Shown here piece after piece: positions 1 to 7,866 of a stretch of DNA of 45,279 nt. The notes under the pieces are model-generated. The model did no database searches. It was not told the origin of the DNA and saw only the letters and a program-made list of their open reading frames with translations. The position numbers and the translations under genes were made by a program. This DNA comes from Planctomycetia bacterium. Its GTDB lineage: Bacteria > Planctomycetota > Planctomycetia > Pirellulales > Thermoguttaceae. Within the stretch, counting starts at the first letter, position 1, and each line of letters begins with the position of its first letter. The stretch covers positions 1-45,279 of the forward strand of contig JAUNBF010000031.1 in assembly GCA_030527185.1 (NCBI GenBank). Direction: 5' to 3'.

Positions 1-814
1 AAGCCCCCGCCCATCTCGCCACTTTTTTGAGCCGGATTCCCCACTCAACCAAGGCAGCTTTCGGCGTTTTCGGCTCGTTTGCAGGTAGGGACGAAACTTC
101 TCTCTGTAACTGTCTGCGCAGTTCCTCTAGACCTAATGGATTATCTTCGTCATTATCTCGTACCAGGGCGGCCATTTCGCCAAACGTCAATTGTTTGCAA
201 TCATGGAGTTCCATTAAATAGGGTTTCGCTTTCAGAATATTGTAATCCCCGTGTGCGATAAATAACAACAAGTTGGTTTTTACTTCACTATCGGCGGCAA
301 GCTGTCTTAGAAATTCTCCAGCGTTATCCGTTGCACAATAGGATTCCCCTGTTCCAGTAACGCTTCCACTCAATTTACCAACCAAGAACCGTTCCTTCCA
401 ACAAACCTCTGTCCATGGGTTTCTTACGACATATTCCAGATAATACACTCCTTCCTCTGCTTGAAATGTGATTTCATTTTGAGATTCAAAATCCTCTCTT
501 TCAAGCTGTTCCACGCAGTTTTTTTCGTCGTGGTAAAAATTCCACCAATAATCATTGCGGTTTATTACGTCAAAAACGTCGCTGTTTTCCTGATAATAAA
601 TTTCTCGTCGTTGGTCGTATGTTAAATCCTTCTTTCGGACAAACTCCACACTCTCCGCGCTTGTTTTAATCCCGCAAATCAACGGCACTTTATCCGCAGG
701 AATTTTTCCCATTGGGATATAAGTTCGGTAAAATTCAAATTCTGGCCCAAACTCTGTAACTATGAAACAATATTCCTTTAAATCGTTACGTTCTTCCCAC
801 GGTATCCAACCCAT
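1..814 (-). CDS. Hypothetical protein, C-terminus cut by the window edge
   Basis: An open frame of 271 codons runs from an ATG at 814 off the left edge without a stop. It begins MGWIPWEERND and is rich in aromatic and acidic residues. The visible C-terminal part includes FIAHGDYNILKAKPYLMEL. A strong ribosome site (AAGGGAGGG) sits just upstream of the ATG, and a promoter at 861-888 faces it, so the start is well supported. I do not recognise a family and see no signal peptide or membrane segment. It may be an immunity-like or other accessory cytoplasmic protein, but nothing in the sequence proves that. The reading frame was checked by eye for stop codons and none was found. Confidence 0.65.
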   Translation of the reverse strand, partial: MGWIPWEERNDLKEYCFIVTEFGPEFEFYRTYIPMGKIPADKVPLICGIKTSAESVEFVRKKDLTYDQRREIYYQENSDVFDVINRNDYWWNFYHDEKNCVEQLEREDFESQNEITFQAEEGVYYLEYVVRNPWTEVCWKERFLVGKLSGSVTGTGESYCATDNAGEFLRQLAADSEVKTNLLLFIAHGDYNILKAKPYLMELHDCKQLTFGEMAALVRDNDEDNPLGLEELRRQLQREVSSLPANEPKTPKAALVEWGIRLKKVARWAGA

Positions 815-1114
815 TTGTACCCTCCCTTGTGTCTCGCGTAATACCTATTCGACGCTCTGCATTATAACGCAACCCGTTGAAAAGTCAAGAGTTAGTATCT
901 TGCAATCGAAAAAAGATGATTGAACTTTTCGTAGAATCGGCGTTCAGAATGCCGGTGGACGCTTACCCCTGCCGAAAATGCCTGCGGCTCATGTCAAGAA
1001 TGTGCTAACCCTGCCCAAAGAAAGAAGTTGCGTTGCCGGATGCTGTTTCAGAACTGCCTACGGCTTTCCATCAATTGCCGCAAGCCGCAGGCCTTTCCGG
1101 GGGCAAAACAGGGG
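815..1114. other. Intergenic stretch with a long-range inverted repeat
   Basis: No gene is seen here apart from the promoter at 861-888. Arms GCCTGCGGCT (980-989) and AGCCGCAGGC (1083-1092) form a perfect 10-bp inverted repeat about 93 bases apart. No function is assigned. Confidence 0.4.
861..888 (-). promoter_or_regulatory. Sigma70-type promoter of the left-edge gene
   Basis: On the minus strand, TTGACT and TATAAT are separated by 16 bases, about 50 bases upstream of the ATG at 814. Both hexamers are near consensus. Confidence 0.65.
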
Positions 1115-1517
1115 CTAAACAGTCCTAAAAATTCGCACGGTCAATTTTTCCATTTCGGTTAATGGGTCACAACGGCTTCCGTCAAACTCCCTCCCAAGCC
1201 GTGTTTCAAGCTCCCCAAACGCCTTCAACGCCCGTTCCGGTGGAATGGCTGAAAAATCCTCATCTTCCAACCGCATTTCCAGTTTCTCAAGAATGACGTT
1301 CAGCCGCTCCAGCCTTCTTTCCTCGGTTATCCTAAATTTTCCCGCAGGCTGTCACGATGAATCTTAACCGCCTCGGCAACCTCCGCCTTGAGTTCCCCAC
1401 CCCATCGAATTGCCGTTTTCCGGTCAATCCCAAGTTCTTCGGCAATTTTAGCAAAATCCAGCCGCTCGCCCGCAGTTCAAGGAATCCTTCACGCTTCCCG
1501 TTGTCGTACACGCCCAC
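1115..1517 (-). pseudogene. Frameshifted helix-turn-helix protein remnant
   Basis: Three minus-strand frames must be joined to read one sensible protein. The first gives GVYDNGKREGFLELRASG. The second gives LDFAKIAEELGIDRKTAIRW followed by a helical stretch ending RDSLRENLG. The third gives RITEERRLERLNVILEKLEM and continues to a stop at 1115-1117. The middle part has the form of a resolvase or terminase-like helix-turn-helix and the rest looks like coiled helix. A GTG start at 1517 or 1511 is preceded by a GGGAGG-type ribosome site. The two frame changes (near 1460 and near 1335) mean an intact product is unlikely, unless programmed frameshifting or sequencing error is involved. The family is not recognised with certainty. 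Confidence 0.6.
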
Positions 1518-1798
1518 CTCCCTTTTCTCGGAAATCTGGTCTCCGAAAACTCAATCCCTTTCCTGCCAACCTACCAATATTTTACCCGATTCCACGAAAA
1601 TCACAAGCCCCTTTTTACGTGCCGAGGATGTTCCGTCTGGCCTCCGAAAACTCCCCGAAACCCACCGGGTTCCTGCCGGGTTTCAGGTCGCTAACATAGC
1701 TACCTGTTGCTTGTCTCCAAAATGACAAAATGCCAAACCCCTATACTTTTGACATTATGACAAAAAACGCTCAAACCCGTAAAAACAAGGATAAAACG

Positions 1799-1837
1799 AT
1801 TCTCATAATTATTTGACAATTTTGTCAAAATGAGAAT
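1799..1837. promoter_or_regulatory. Nested palindrome, probable operator
   Basis: Outer arms ATTCTCAT (1799-1806) and ATGAGAAT (1830-1837) enclose inner arms TTTGACAA (1812-1819) and TTGTCAAA (1822-1829). A related imperfect palindrome, TTTTGACATTATGACAAAA, lies near 1748. This is a plausible regulator-binding or origin-type site in the 1518-1943 gap, which otherwise shows no convincing gene. Confidence 0.45.
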
Positions 1838-1943
1838 TTTACCCACCCTAACACGACCCTGGCTTCCTATTTTATCCATCTTCCACCCTCTCCCGAAAGA
1901 AATGGAGCGTGTACGTACTATGCTCGCACTGCAAGAAACATCC

Positions 1944-2300
1944 CTAGTTTTCCAGCTTGTTGCTAACTCCTCTAACCATACTCCTTATGCTCTTATCCTT
2001 TGTATCAGGGTCGCACCAAACGTTTTCCGTAAGGTCATCCAGTGTAGCTCTCTCCCGTTCCACGATAAAAGCCAAAATCCTCAATTGCAGCCTCGTAAGC
2101 CCCTCCACACGCTTTCCGTCAATCAGGATAGTATTTTCATCCACCACCAACGCCCTCGTCGGCCTCCGGCTTCTTTCTATCTCCATTTTCATCAAGCACA
2201 CCAGCCTATAATCCGCCCTGAAACAGTTTCCAACCTTTTGCACTGATGAAACAAAATCTCCGAAAGTATCCCCCTGAATGATTCCCATCTCCCGACTCAT
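1944..2300 (-). CDS. Stand-alone winged-helix (OmpR C-terminal-like) protein
   Basis: The predicted 118-residue protein has a C-terminal half (about residues 60-118) with the pattern of a transcriptional regulatory C-terminal winged helix: a DGKRVEGLTRLQLRILAFI segment, then TLDDLTENVW, then KSIRSMVRGVSNKLE. This matches the recognition-helix layout of OmpR-type DNA-binding domains. No receiver domain is present and the N-terminal 50 residues are not recognised. Its ATG overlaps the stop of the upstream gene as ATGA, so the two are translationally coupled. A role in DNA binding is inferred from the fold pattern only. The target is unknown, but the palindrome at 1799-1837 just downstream is a candidate site. 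Confidence 0.65.
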   Translation of the reverse strand: MSREMGIIQGDTFGDFVSSVQKVGNCFRADYRLVCLMKMEIERSRRPTRALVVDENTILIDGKRVEGLTRLQLRILAFIVERERATLDDLTENVWCDPDTKDKSIRSMVRGVSNKLEN

Positions 2301-2509
2301 CGACCCACCCCCTTTCCTGCCGCCATCTCTGTCCTTTGCCGTACCAGCCTCGCCAGCACATCCGCCACCTCCAGTTGTCTTTCAGAATCCATCAGCAAGA
2401 ACAGTTCCAGAATCTCCCTTTTAATCGTCTCAATATTCAAGTAGCCCCCATCCCCTTCGTCATTTTCTAAAAAGCCGTGTTTTATAGGGTCTTCTTGATA
2501 TGGTTCCAA
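2297..2509 (-). CDS. Small helical protein coupled to the winged-helix gene
   Basis: This 70-residue acidic helical protein contains ETIKREILELFLLMDSERQ. It has no recognised domain. It overlaps the next gene as ATGA, so it is probably co-expressed with the winged-helix protein and could be a partner or antagonist (inference). The start is unsettled. The coordinates use a TTG at 2509 with GGAGGGG almost touching it, but the same frame reads on upstream as plausible protein (KKRATVDFKDENTSSLAAEG) to an in-frame TAG at about 2594, with no good start codon. The gene may therefore be N-terminally damaged or start elsewhere. Confidence 0.5.
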   Translation of the reverse strand: MEPYQEDPIKHGFLENDEGDGGYLNIETIKREILELFLLMDSERQLEVADVLARLVRQRTEMAAGKGVGR

Positions 2510-2792
2510 CCCCTCCGCTGCTAGTGAGGATGTGTTTTCGTCCTTGAAATCTACCGTAGCTCGTTTTTTACGGGCTGTCGTTGAGGTGGGCTGCTAACCC
2601 ATGGAGACTGATTAGCGGGATCGAAAGACGTAAGGGATAATTTCTTTAATACTTGGGTTTCTACTTTTTTCTTTTCCAATCCATTGGGTATCTCTCCTGC
2701 CTTCTGGCGAATCATTCAGGATTTTTAAATTTTGCATAGAATTAAGTCGATGAATAAATAGAAGAGTTCATTATGTGTTTATTTTGCGATAA

Positions 2793-3040
2793 AGTATCAT
2801 TTTATACAGACAACGAAATTACGAAACGAACTTTGGGGGACTTGGTTTGGTTTTCCTGAAACTGAACGTAAAAACCCGTAGAGCCACGAAAAAACTTTAC
2901 AAACGCCGCAATGAAATTGAACGCAACCTGTTGAGATTAAAGTTCTTCCATCCATACCATCATGATTATTGAAAAACACTGTATTTGCCTTGGCGATGAA
3001 TTTTTACGATCCGTTGTGCGAACACGCCCCCTGGTATGGA
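2793..3040 (+). mobile_element. IS5-like transposase C-terminal fragment
   Basis: In the 2510-3171 gap, a frame open from 2793 to 2958 ends with KTRRATKKLYKRRNEIERNL followed by LRLKFF. This resembles the KRR-IE--F-RLK segment that ends IS5-group transposases. After a stop at 2956-2958, another frame reads NTVFALAMNFYDPLCEHAP, which could be the terminal helix of the same protein. No start, catalytic domain or terminal repeats were found, so this is at most a decayed fragment. The rest of the gap shows nothing else I can support. Confidence 0.35.
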
Positions 3041-3171
3041 AGTGTTCTCAAGGCTTTCAAAACGACGCTCGCGAAAAATACTCTCACTGCCTGAAGGCGG
3101 TGAAGGTGTTCCGTTTCCCCGGATTTTAAGATTTTTCCCAATCCATTTTTATTCTTGGAAAAAGAATTGTT

Positions 3172-3657
3172 ATGAAAAAGAATTCCCATCTTCTGAATAT
3201 TGTCCTTTTTCAGCCCGAAATTCCTCACAATACCGGTGCCGTCGGAAGAACCTGCGTGGCCTTGTCGGCTAAATTATGGCTCGTTCGTCCCATGGCATTC
3301 CAGATTACGGACAGAAATCTCAAGCGTGCCGGACTCGATTACTGGCAATATCTCGACTGGGAAATGGTGGATGATTGGAACGCGTTAAGGGAACGTCTCC
3401 CCTCTCTGGAACGTTATTTCTTCTTCACCAAAAAAGCAACACATTCCTATCTGAAAAAAACGTACTTACCGGGAGATACGCTGGTTTTCGGAAGCGAAAC
3501 GAAAGGGATTCCCGATTCCTTCCGGGAAAAGTATCCGTCCCAATGCGTCCGCATCCCGATTCGTCCGCAAGTCCGCAGTCTGAATCTTTCCGTCAGTGTC
3601 GGCATTGCAGCCTACGAAGCTTTTCGGCAAATCTCCCTCACCTCCGACTTCTCCTGA
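3172..3657 (+). CDS. trmL: tRNA (cytidine/uridine-34-2'-O)-methyltransferase TrmL
   Basis: The 161-residue protein is the usual length for this SPOUT-class methyltransferase, which methylates the ribose of the wobble nucleotide in tRNA-Leu using S-adenosylmethionine. Family motifs are clear: LFQPEIPHNTGAVGRTC near the N-terminus, LVFGSETKGIP in the middle, and the knot-forming RSLNLSVSVGIAAYEAFRQ near the C-terminus. The ATG at 3172 follows a weak GGAAAAAG ribosome site. The gene stands alone. Downstream is a G/C hairpin-like stretch (CCCCC, then ACTCGCAAAC, then GGGGG) that appears to be the insertion point of the ISAs1 element. Confidence 0.9.
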   Translation: MKKNSHLLNIVLFQPEIPHNTGAVGRTCVALSAKLWLVRPMAFQITDRNLKRAGLDYWQYLDWEMVDDWNALRERLPSLERYFFFTKKATHSYLKKTYLPGDTLVFGSETKGIPDSFREKYPSQCVRIPIRPQVRSLNLSVSVGIAAYEAFRQISLTSDFS

Positions 3658-3678
3658 TATTCCCCCACCTACTCCCCC

Positions 3679-3693
3679 CACTCGCAAACGGGG
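3679..3693 (+). repeat. 15-bp direct repeat, left flank of the ISAs1-like element
   Basis: CACTCGCAAACGGGG occurs here and again at 5063-5077, bracketing the transposase remnant. This is consistent with a target duplication, although it is longer than the 8-10 bp usual for ISAs1 elements. Confidence 0.5.
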
Positions 3694-5062
3694 GTCGGCG
3701 TATGAAAAAACAGGCAAAATAGGTTGATTTATTCAATACATTTTTCATTGGCATTCAAAAACATCTCGATTATTTCTGATACAAGTTTTCTACTGAGGAA
3801 AGCTCGTAGCGGGACGTGATTGATGGGCATGACGCGGTCGTAGGTGTTCAAGGTGGAAAGGGCGGCGCGGCGGAAAATGAGGAGATTTTCGAGGCCGTTG
3901 CCCGTCCGGCTGCGCTGGGCATCTTCGCGACAAACGAGGTCCAGACGCCAGCGCAGATTGTTTTCAAACGACCAATACGAACGGATGTAATTCACGATGG
4001 CACGGCTGTTTGATGGCGAAAGGCTCGTCAGGTAATAACGGGTCGTAATACTCGTTTTATCCTTTATTTTACGGGATGAAGTCACGCTCACAAAACCCCG
4101 TACGTTTTTCCATCACTTCTCTCCTGGGAACTTTCCGTGTTTGATATATATGAATTTTGCAACGTCTGTGGATATGATCGAAAGTGGCATGAGAGTATAT
4201 TTGATTATTGTTCAAAGTGCATATTGCACAGTACAATAAGTGCCCTTCTGCTTTGCACGCAATGCAAAAATCAACTCCCCGCCAGTCTCGTCAACCGCCT
4301 CCGCAATAATTTTGTAACAAAAACCCGCGTCCGCTGTCAAAACTTTTCTTTTTAGGTCAAAAACTTTCAAAAGTTCCTTCGTAACCTCGATTTTGCCCAC
4401 CTCTATTTCACCCTTTTTTTCCGTCGAAGCCACCCCCAACGACAAGCCCAGCCGCGAACACCAGCGTGAAACCGAGTGCAAAATTTTGTTCCCCGAATGC
4501 GTGTAAAAATCGATCACGGGCTTGCCGTCCATGGCAATATGGGAGGTGTCGATCGACGAGTCTGATTCTCCGATGAGCCTTGAAATTACGGACTCAAACG
4601 TACCTTTGAGGAACATCGAAAGTACCCGCCGGAACGTGTCCCGCGACGGCGTTTTCCCCTCCGGCAACCGCGTGTACTGCCGCGGCCACTCCGTCTCCAT
4701 CTCCGCAAAACGGCCATTTGTGTGAACGACTTGACTTGGCAAATCATCGCCGCGAACGCAATAAATAGAATATCGCACAGTCAATACCGCACCTTGTTCG
4801 CCGTCCGCAAATCGACATCTTTGATTTCCTCATTAATTTCCTTGACACGTTTTTCAAAACCGTTCTCGACCTCCCGAAATCCCTCATTACGAATAACGTC
4901 CAAAAAACTCTCCTCGTCTTACAGTTGACGAATTTTCGCCCCAACCTTACTCATTTTGTCTATTTTAATTCTCACTTCTCTGAATCTTTTCCACTATTCT
5001 TCGGCAAAATAAGCTCCAGAACGTTAATCGTTATATCTTACCCAGTTCATGCGACGGCTCTG
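3694..5062 (-). mobile_element. Decayed ISAs1-family insertion sequence
   Basis: The bounds are proposed from the flanking 15-bp direct repeats and give 1369 bp, close to typical ISAs1-family length. The right end, read inward on the minus strand, begins CAGAGCCGTCGCATGAACTG. The left end reads TCGGCGTATGAAAAAACAGG, a partly matching inverted end. The single gene inside is broken (see the pseudogene entry), so the element is no longer autonomous. Confidence 0.55.
3729..4954 (-). pseudogene. ISAs1-family (H-repeat type) transposase, broken
   Basis: Pieces in several minus-strand frames line up with one ISAs1 transposase. They are an N-terminal part with NKVRY and DILFIAFAAMICQVKSFTQM; a central DDE part including IDTSHIAMDGK, SRWCSRLGLSLGVASTEKKG, KVLTADAGF and ELIFALRAKQKG; and a C-terminal part with RYYLTSLSPSNSRAIVNYIR followed by SYWSFENNLRWRLDLV and NLLIFRRAAL. 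In-frame TAA (about 4920) and TGA (about 4783) codons, a frameshift near 4725 and further frame changes between about 4230 and 4090 inactivate it. The continuous pieces are 4212-4784 and 3729-4091. The family assignment is firm. Confidence 0.8.
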
Positions 5063-5077
5063 CACTCGCAAACGGGG
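5063..5077 (+). repeat. 15-bp direct repeat, right flank of the ISAs1-like element
   Basis: Second copy of CACTCGCAAACGGGG, directly next to the CAGAGCC-type end of the insertion element. Confidence 0.5.
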
Positions 5078-5176
5078 AACGTTGCGGGGAGATGTTCGGA
5101 TCGGGCATTGAAAATTTTTGAATACATTGTTGTACGTGGCGAAAAATGGGAACTTACGAAAAATTCTTGAAATGAT

Positions 5177-6583
5177 TCAAAAGGAACTTTTGGCCGATGT
5201 CGACCTGTCCGTTTTGTCGCTGGATAGCGCTTGTGTTAAAGTGCAACGGCCAGCCGAGGAAAAAAGTTTCCAAAGAACCCGCCAGGTGTAGAGTCGGCAA
5301 TACCAACGTTCGGGGTGGGCGTAGTGTTGGGAAAATTTTTGCAAAATTCTTCGCGTTTCCTGATGAAAAAGGAGCCGACGGCGAATTTCCTTTTCGTCGA
5401 GGCATGTGAAGGGGGATTCGGTGAGGAGGGGGCGTTTGGCAGGAACGGGAATCTCCTGCGGACGGATTTTTCTTTCGTAATGATAGCATTGCCCAGCCGT
5501 TTTGCGACGTTTCCGGGCATTTTTTGCCTGAGCGAGAAAAACCTGGGAGGGGGGGAGGATTCCTCCCTGCAAGTTCCCTTTCTGAAACCCCGTTTCGAGA
5601 ATTTCGGAAATTTCGGGATGCCGGGAAATGACCAGGTTGGTTCCACGCGGATCGGAAACGAACGGTTCTACCAACGCTTCCATAAACGTCGCGTCGGCCA
5701 GTTCCGAAAAAAGATCGTCGCAAAGGAGACACGACTTCAGATTCCCGATACCGAAGAGATAAAAGAAGCCCAAAATACCTTGGGCGCGAATTGAGCGGGA
5801 ATTCCTGGAAAAGGCGGTGGTGACACACGTATCCGCCGCGTTTTGAGCTTTTTTCTTATTTCGATAACAGATTCCCGACCGATTGTCTCCCAACAGGACG
5901 GTGAAAAAGTCTGCCCGATGGAGAGACGCACAACCGCCACAAGCCAAGCTTAGGATGTAGGGCATTCTCGACCTCCATCCCGGCAATCTCTTTTCCGCCA
6001 GCCGCAATGCCTTCACGACACACGGCAGTGCCACCACCGCGTACCGTTGAGCGGGGGCGTGGAGGATTTCCCGCAGAAGAGAACCCCACGTCATGGTGTG
6101 GTAAACCGAGCCGTGAGCCTTGAAAAGAGCTTCTGGCCGCGTCACTTTTTGCAGCCGAAACCACGGACGTTGGGGAAGAGGTTCCGCGACGATGGCCGCG
6201 TCGATTTTCCCGCGACGAAACAGTTCTCGCAAAACGGCGGTCGTCAGGCCACCTGAAGGGGAATGTTGCCGTTCTTCGGTGTCCGCCACCGCTCCGTAGT
6301 ACGTCTGGTGAAACCATCCCAGAAAGTCCTCCCAACGAAAATCTTCCTGCGACGCAAACCGTTCATTTCCAAGGGTTTCCTCATTTTCCCGCGTTACACC
6401 GCTATAGGGGCAGACTTGCAGGCAGAGGCCACACGAAGTACATTTTTTCTCTGTCTGCGAAGGTCGGTATTCACCGATTTCCGTCTCGGCCATTTCCAGA
6501 CACCCGGCCGGACAAACCGCACTGCACACACCGCAATTACAGCAATAGCCCCACGGCAGTACCTGGTGAAGAACATTTTTCAT
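5177..6583 (-). CDS. FrhB-like iron-sulfur flavoprotein (F420 hydrogenase/dehydrogenase beta-subunit family)
   Basis: The predicted protein has 468 residues. The N-terminus carries two ferredoxin-type four-cysteine clusters, CCNCGVCSAVCPAGC (about 14-28) and CTSCGLCLQVCP (about 48-59), each able to hold a 4Fe-4S centre. The middle has the FrhB pattern SPSGGLTTAVLRELFRRGKI and a later GILGFFYLFGIGNLKSCLLC-like segment with further cysteines. This family also occurs in bacteria lacking F420, next to polysaccharide pyruvyl transferases in exopolysaccharide clusters, and that is its context here: its ATG overlaps the stop of the pyruvyl transferase gene as ATGA. A redox role in building or modifying a surface glycan is inferred. 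The true electron partner is unknown. Confidence 0.8.
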   Translation of the reverse strand: MKNVLHQVLPWGYCCNCGVCSAVCPAGCLEMAETEIGEYRPSQTEKKCTSCGLCLQVCPYSGVTRENEETLGNERFASQEDFRWEDFLGWFHQTYYGAVADTEERQHSPSGGLTTAVLRELFRRGKIDAAIVAEPLPQRPWFRLQKVTRPEALFKAHGSVYHTMTWGSLLREILHAPAQRYAVVALPCVVKALRLAEKRLPGWRSRMPYILSLACGGCASLHRADFFTVLLGDNRSGICYRNKKKAQNAADTCVTTAFSRNSRSIRAQGILGFFYLFGIGNLKSCLLCDDLFSELADATFMEALVEPFVSDPRGTNLVISRHPEISEILETGFQKGNLQGGILPPSQVFLAQAKNARKRRKTAGQCYHYERKIRPQEIPVPAKRPLLTESPFTCLDEKEIRRRLLFHQETRRILQKFSQHYAHPERWYCRLYTWRVLWKLFSSAGRCTLTQALSSDKTDRSTSAKSSF

Positions 6584-7836
6584 AGTTTTCCCATCATCTC
6601 CTGGAGGTATTCACCGTTTTTCCATGCCAGCGTCCGCATTTCAGGAATTTTTTGAGCCAGAGTGGATTGAATCGCAGATTTTTCTTGCAACAGGGCATGG
6701 ATTTTGGTGGGAAAGGACTTTTCATCCAGTTCTGAAAAAGGAACCATCCATGCCTCATGCCCGAACAAGTCACGGTTGATTCCGCGAGATTTGATGGAAT
6801 AACCGATACTGAACGTCGGGACACCGGAAGAGAGAGCGGCAATCGTGGCGTGCGTTCTGACTCCGATAAACGCGACGAGTCGGGAAATCACCCACTTGAT
6901 TTGCGTGCAATCATCCTGACGGGCATCGTAAAGAAACGTTCGTTTTTGATACGCGGAGGGAAGTTGGGCATGTAACTCCTGTAAAAAGAAGAAATCGTGA
7001 TTGTCGGGAAAAATTTCCGGCTCCATCATGACATGAGGAATCAAAATGAGTGGATAATCCAGACGTTGGAGCAAATGAACCACCAGAGAGACCATCCGAT
7101 CCATCCATTGCGAACGTGGTTTTTGGATATAACGCATCAACAAAGGGGAAAGATTCAGCCCCACCGCCCCCTTTTCCAATATTTTCCGCAAGGTGTCGGG
7201 AAAAGCTTTCGGAGGACGAACAGGAAGCAGAAAAGCGGGGTCTGCCACCTGAAAAACATTCTCCGAAATGTCCAGAGAGTGCAAATATTCGAGTGAAAGC
7301 GACTCTCGCACCAGAATCAGGTGGAGGGATCGAAGAAGTGACTGCATTTTACGTTCCAGCGACCGGGAACGGGAAAAAGGCCCCACCGAAGCTCCCCACA
7401 AAACGGTGGGAAAGTGCCGCCGTGCCGCATAATGAAACGGTTCCGTAAAAAGGTACAACGCCAGTTTTCCATAATCCATCGACCAGTTGTCTCCTCCCAA
7501 CGCCAACAAAAGACCGGGATTTTGGGCACGTTCCAGATTTTTGATGAATTTCTTGACTTTCATGGGGGCGGGAAGACCCCAAAATTGACAGCCACACAAG
7601 TTCGCTCCCCAAAGATAAAACGCAAGATTGCGTCGGGGGGAAATTTCATAAATTTGCGGATATTTTCCCTCCGGACTTGCAATCAGCAAAGGATTGCGGT
7701 CGTGAAAAAGATTGGCATGAACATACGTCGCATGGGGAAAATAACGTTCCAGAATCATGGTGGTCGTCATCTGTAACGCCTGGCACCCCCGATTGGAAAC
7801 GTGATTATTGCCGTGAAGAAGAATGGTTTTCTGCAT
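6580..7836 (-). CDS. Polysaccharide pyruvyl transferase family protein
   Basis: The predicted protein has 418 residues. It starts with the Rossmann-like LLHGNNHVSNRGCQALQMTT motif, has GGDNWSMDYGK and VLWGASVGPF in the middle, and ends with the family's conserved IGVRTHATIAALSSGVPTFS segment, where the RTH-type pocket lies. These fit CsaB/WcaK-type enzymes, which add ketal pyruvate to cell-wall or exopolysaccharide sugars from phosphoenolpyruvate. The ATG at 7836 is preceded by GGCGGA, with AGGAG further up. It lies 30 bases after the methyltransferase gene and overlaps the FrhB-like gene by four bases, so the three are probably one operon. The acceptor glycan is unknown. Confidence 0.85.
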   Translation of the reverse strand: MQKTILLHGNNHVSNRGCQALQMTTTMILERYFPHATYVHANLFHDRNPLLIASPEGKYPQIYEISPRRNLAFYLWGANLCGCQFWGLPAPMKVKKFIKNLERAQNPGLLLALGGDNWSMDYGKLALYLFTEPFHYAARRHFPTVLWGASVGPFSRSRSLERKMQSLLRSLHLILVRESLSLEYLHSLDISENVFQVADPAFLLPVRPPKAFPDTLRKILEKGAVGLNLSPLLMRYIQKPRSQWMDRMVSLVVHLLQRLDYPLILIPHVMMEPEIFPDNHDFFFLQELHAQLPSAYQKRTFLYDARQDDCTQIKWVISRLVAFIGVRTHATIAALSSGVPTFSIGYSIKSRGINRDLFGHEAWMVPFSELDEKSFPTKIHALLQEKSAIQSTLAQKIPEMRTLAWKNGEYLQEMMGKL

Positions 7837-7866
7837 ATCCGCCGCAACTCCTTTCCGTGAGCCTCT

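Noticed and set aside
2797..2979. Minus-strand 60-codon open frame
   Set aside because: No ribosome site or recognisable sequence, and the plus strand there reads as an IS5-like fragment.
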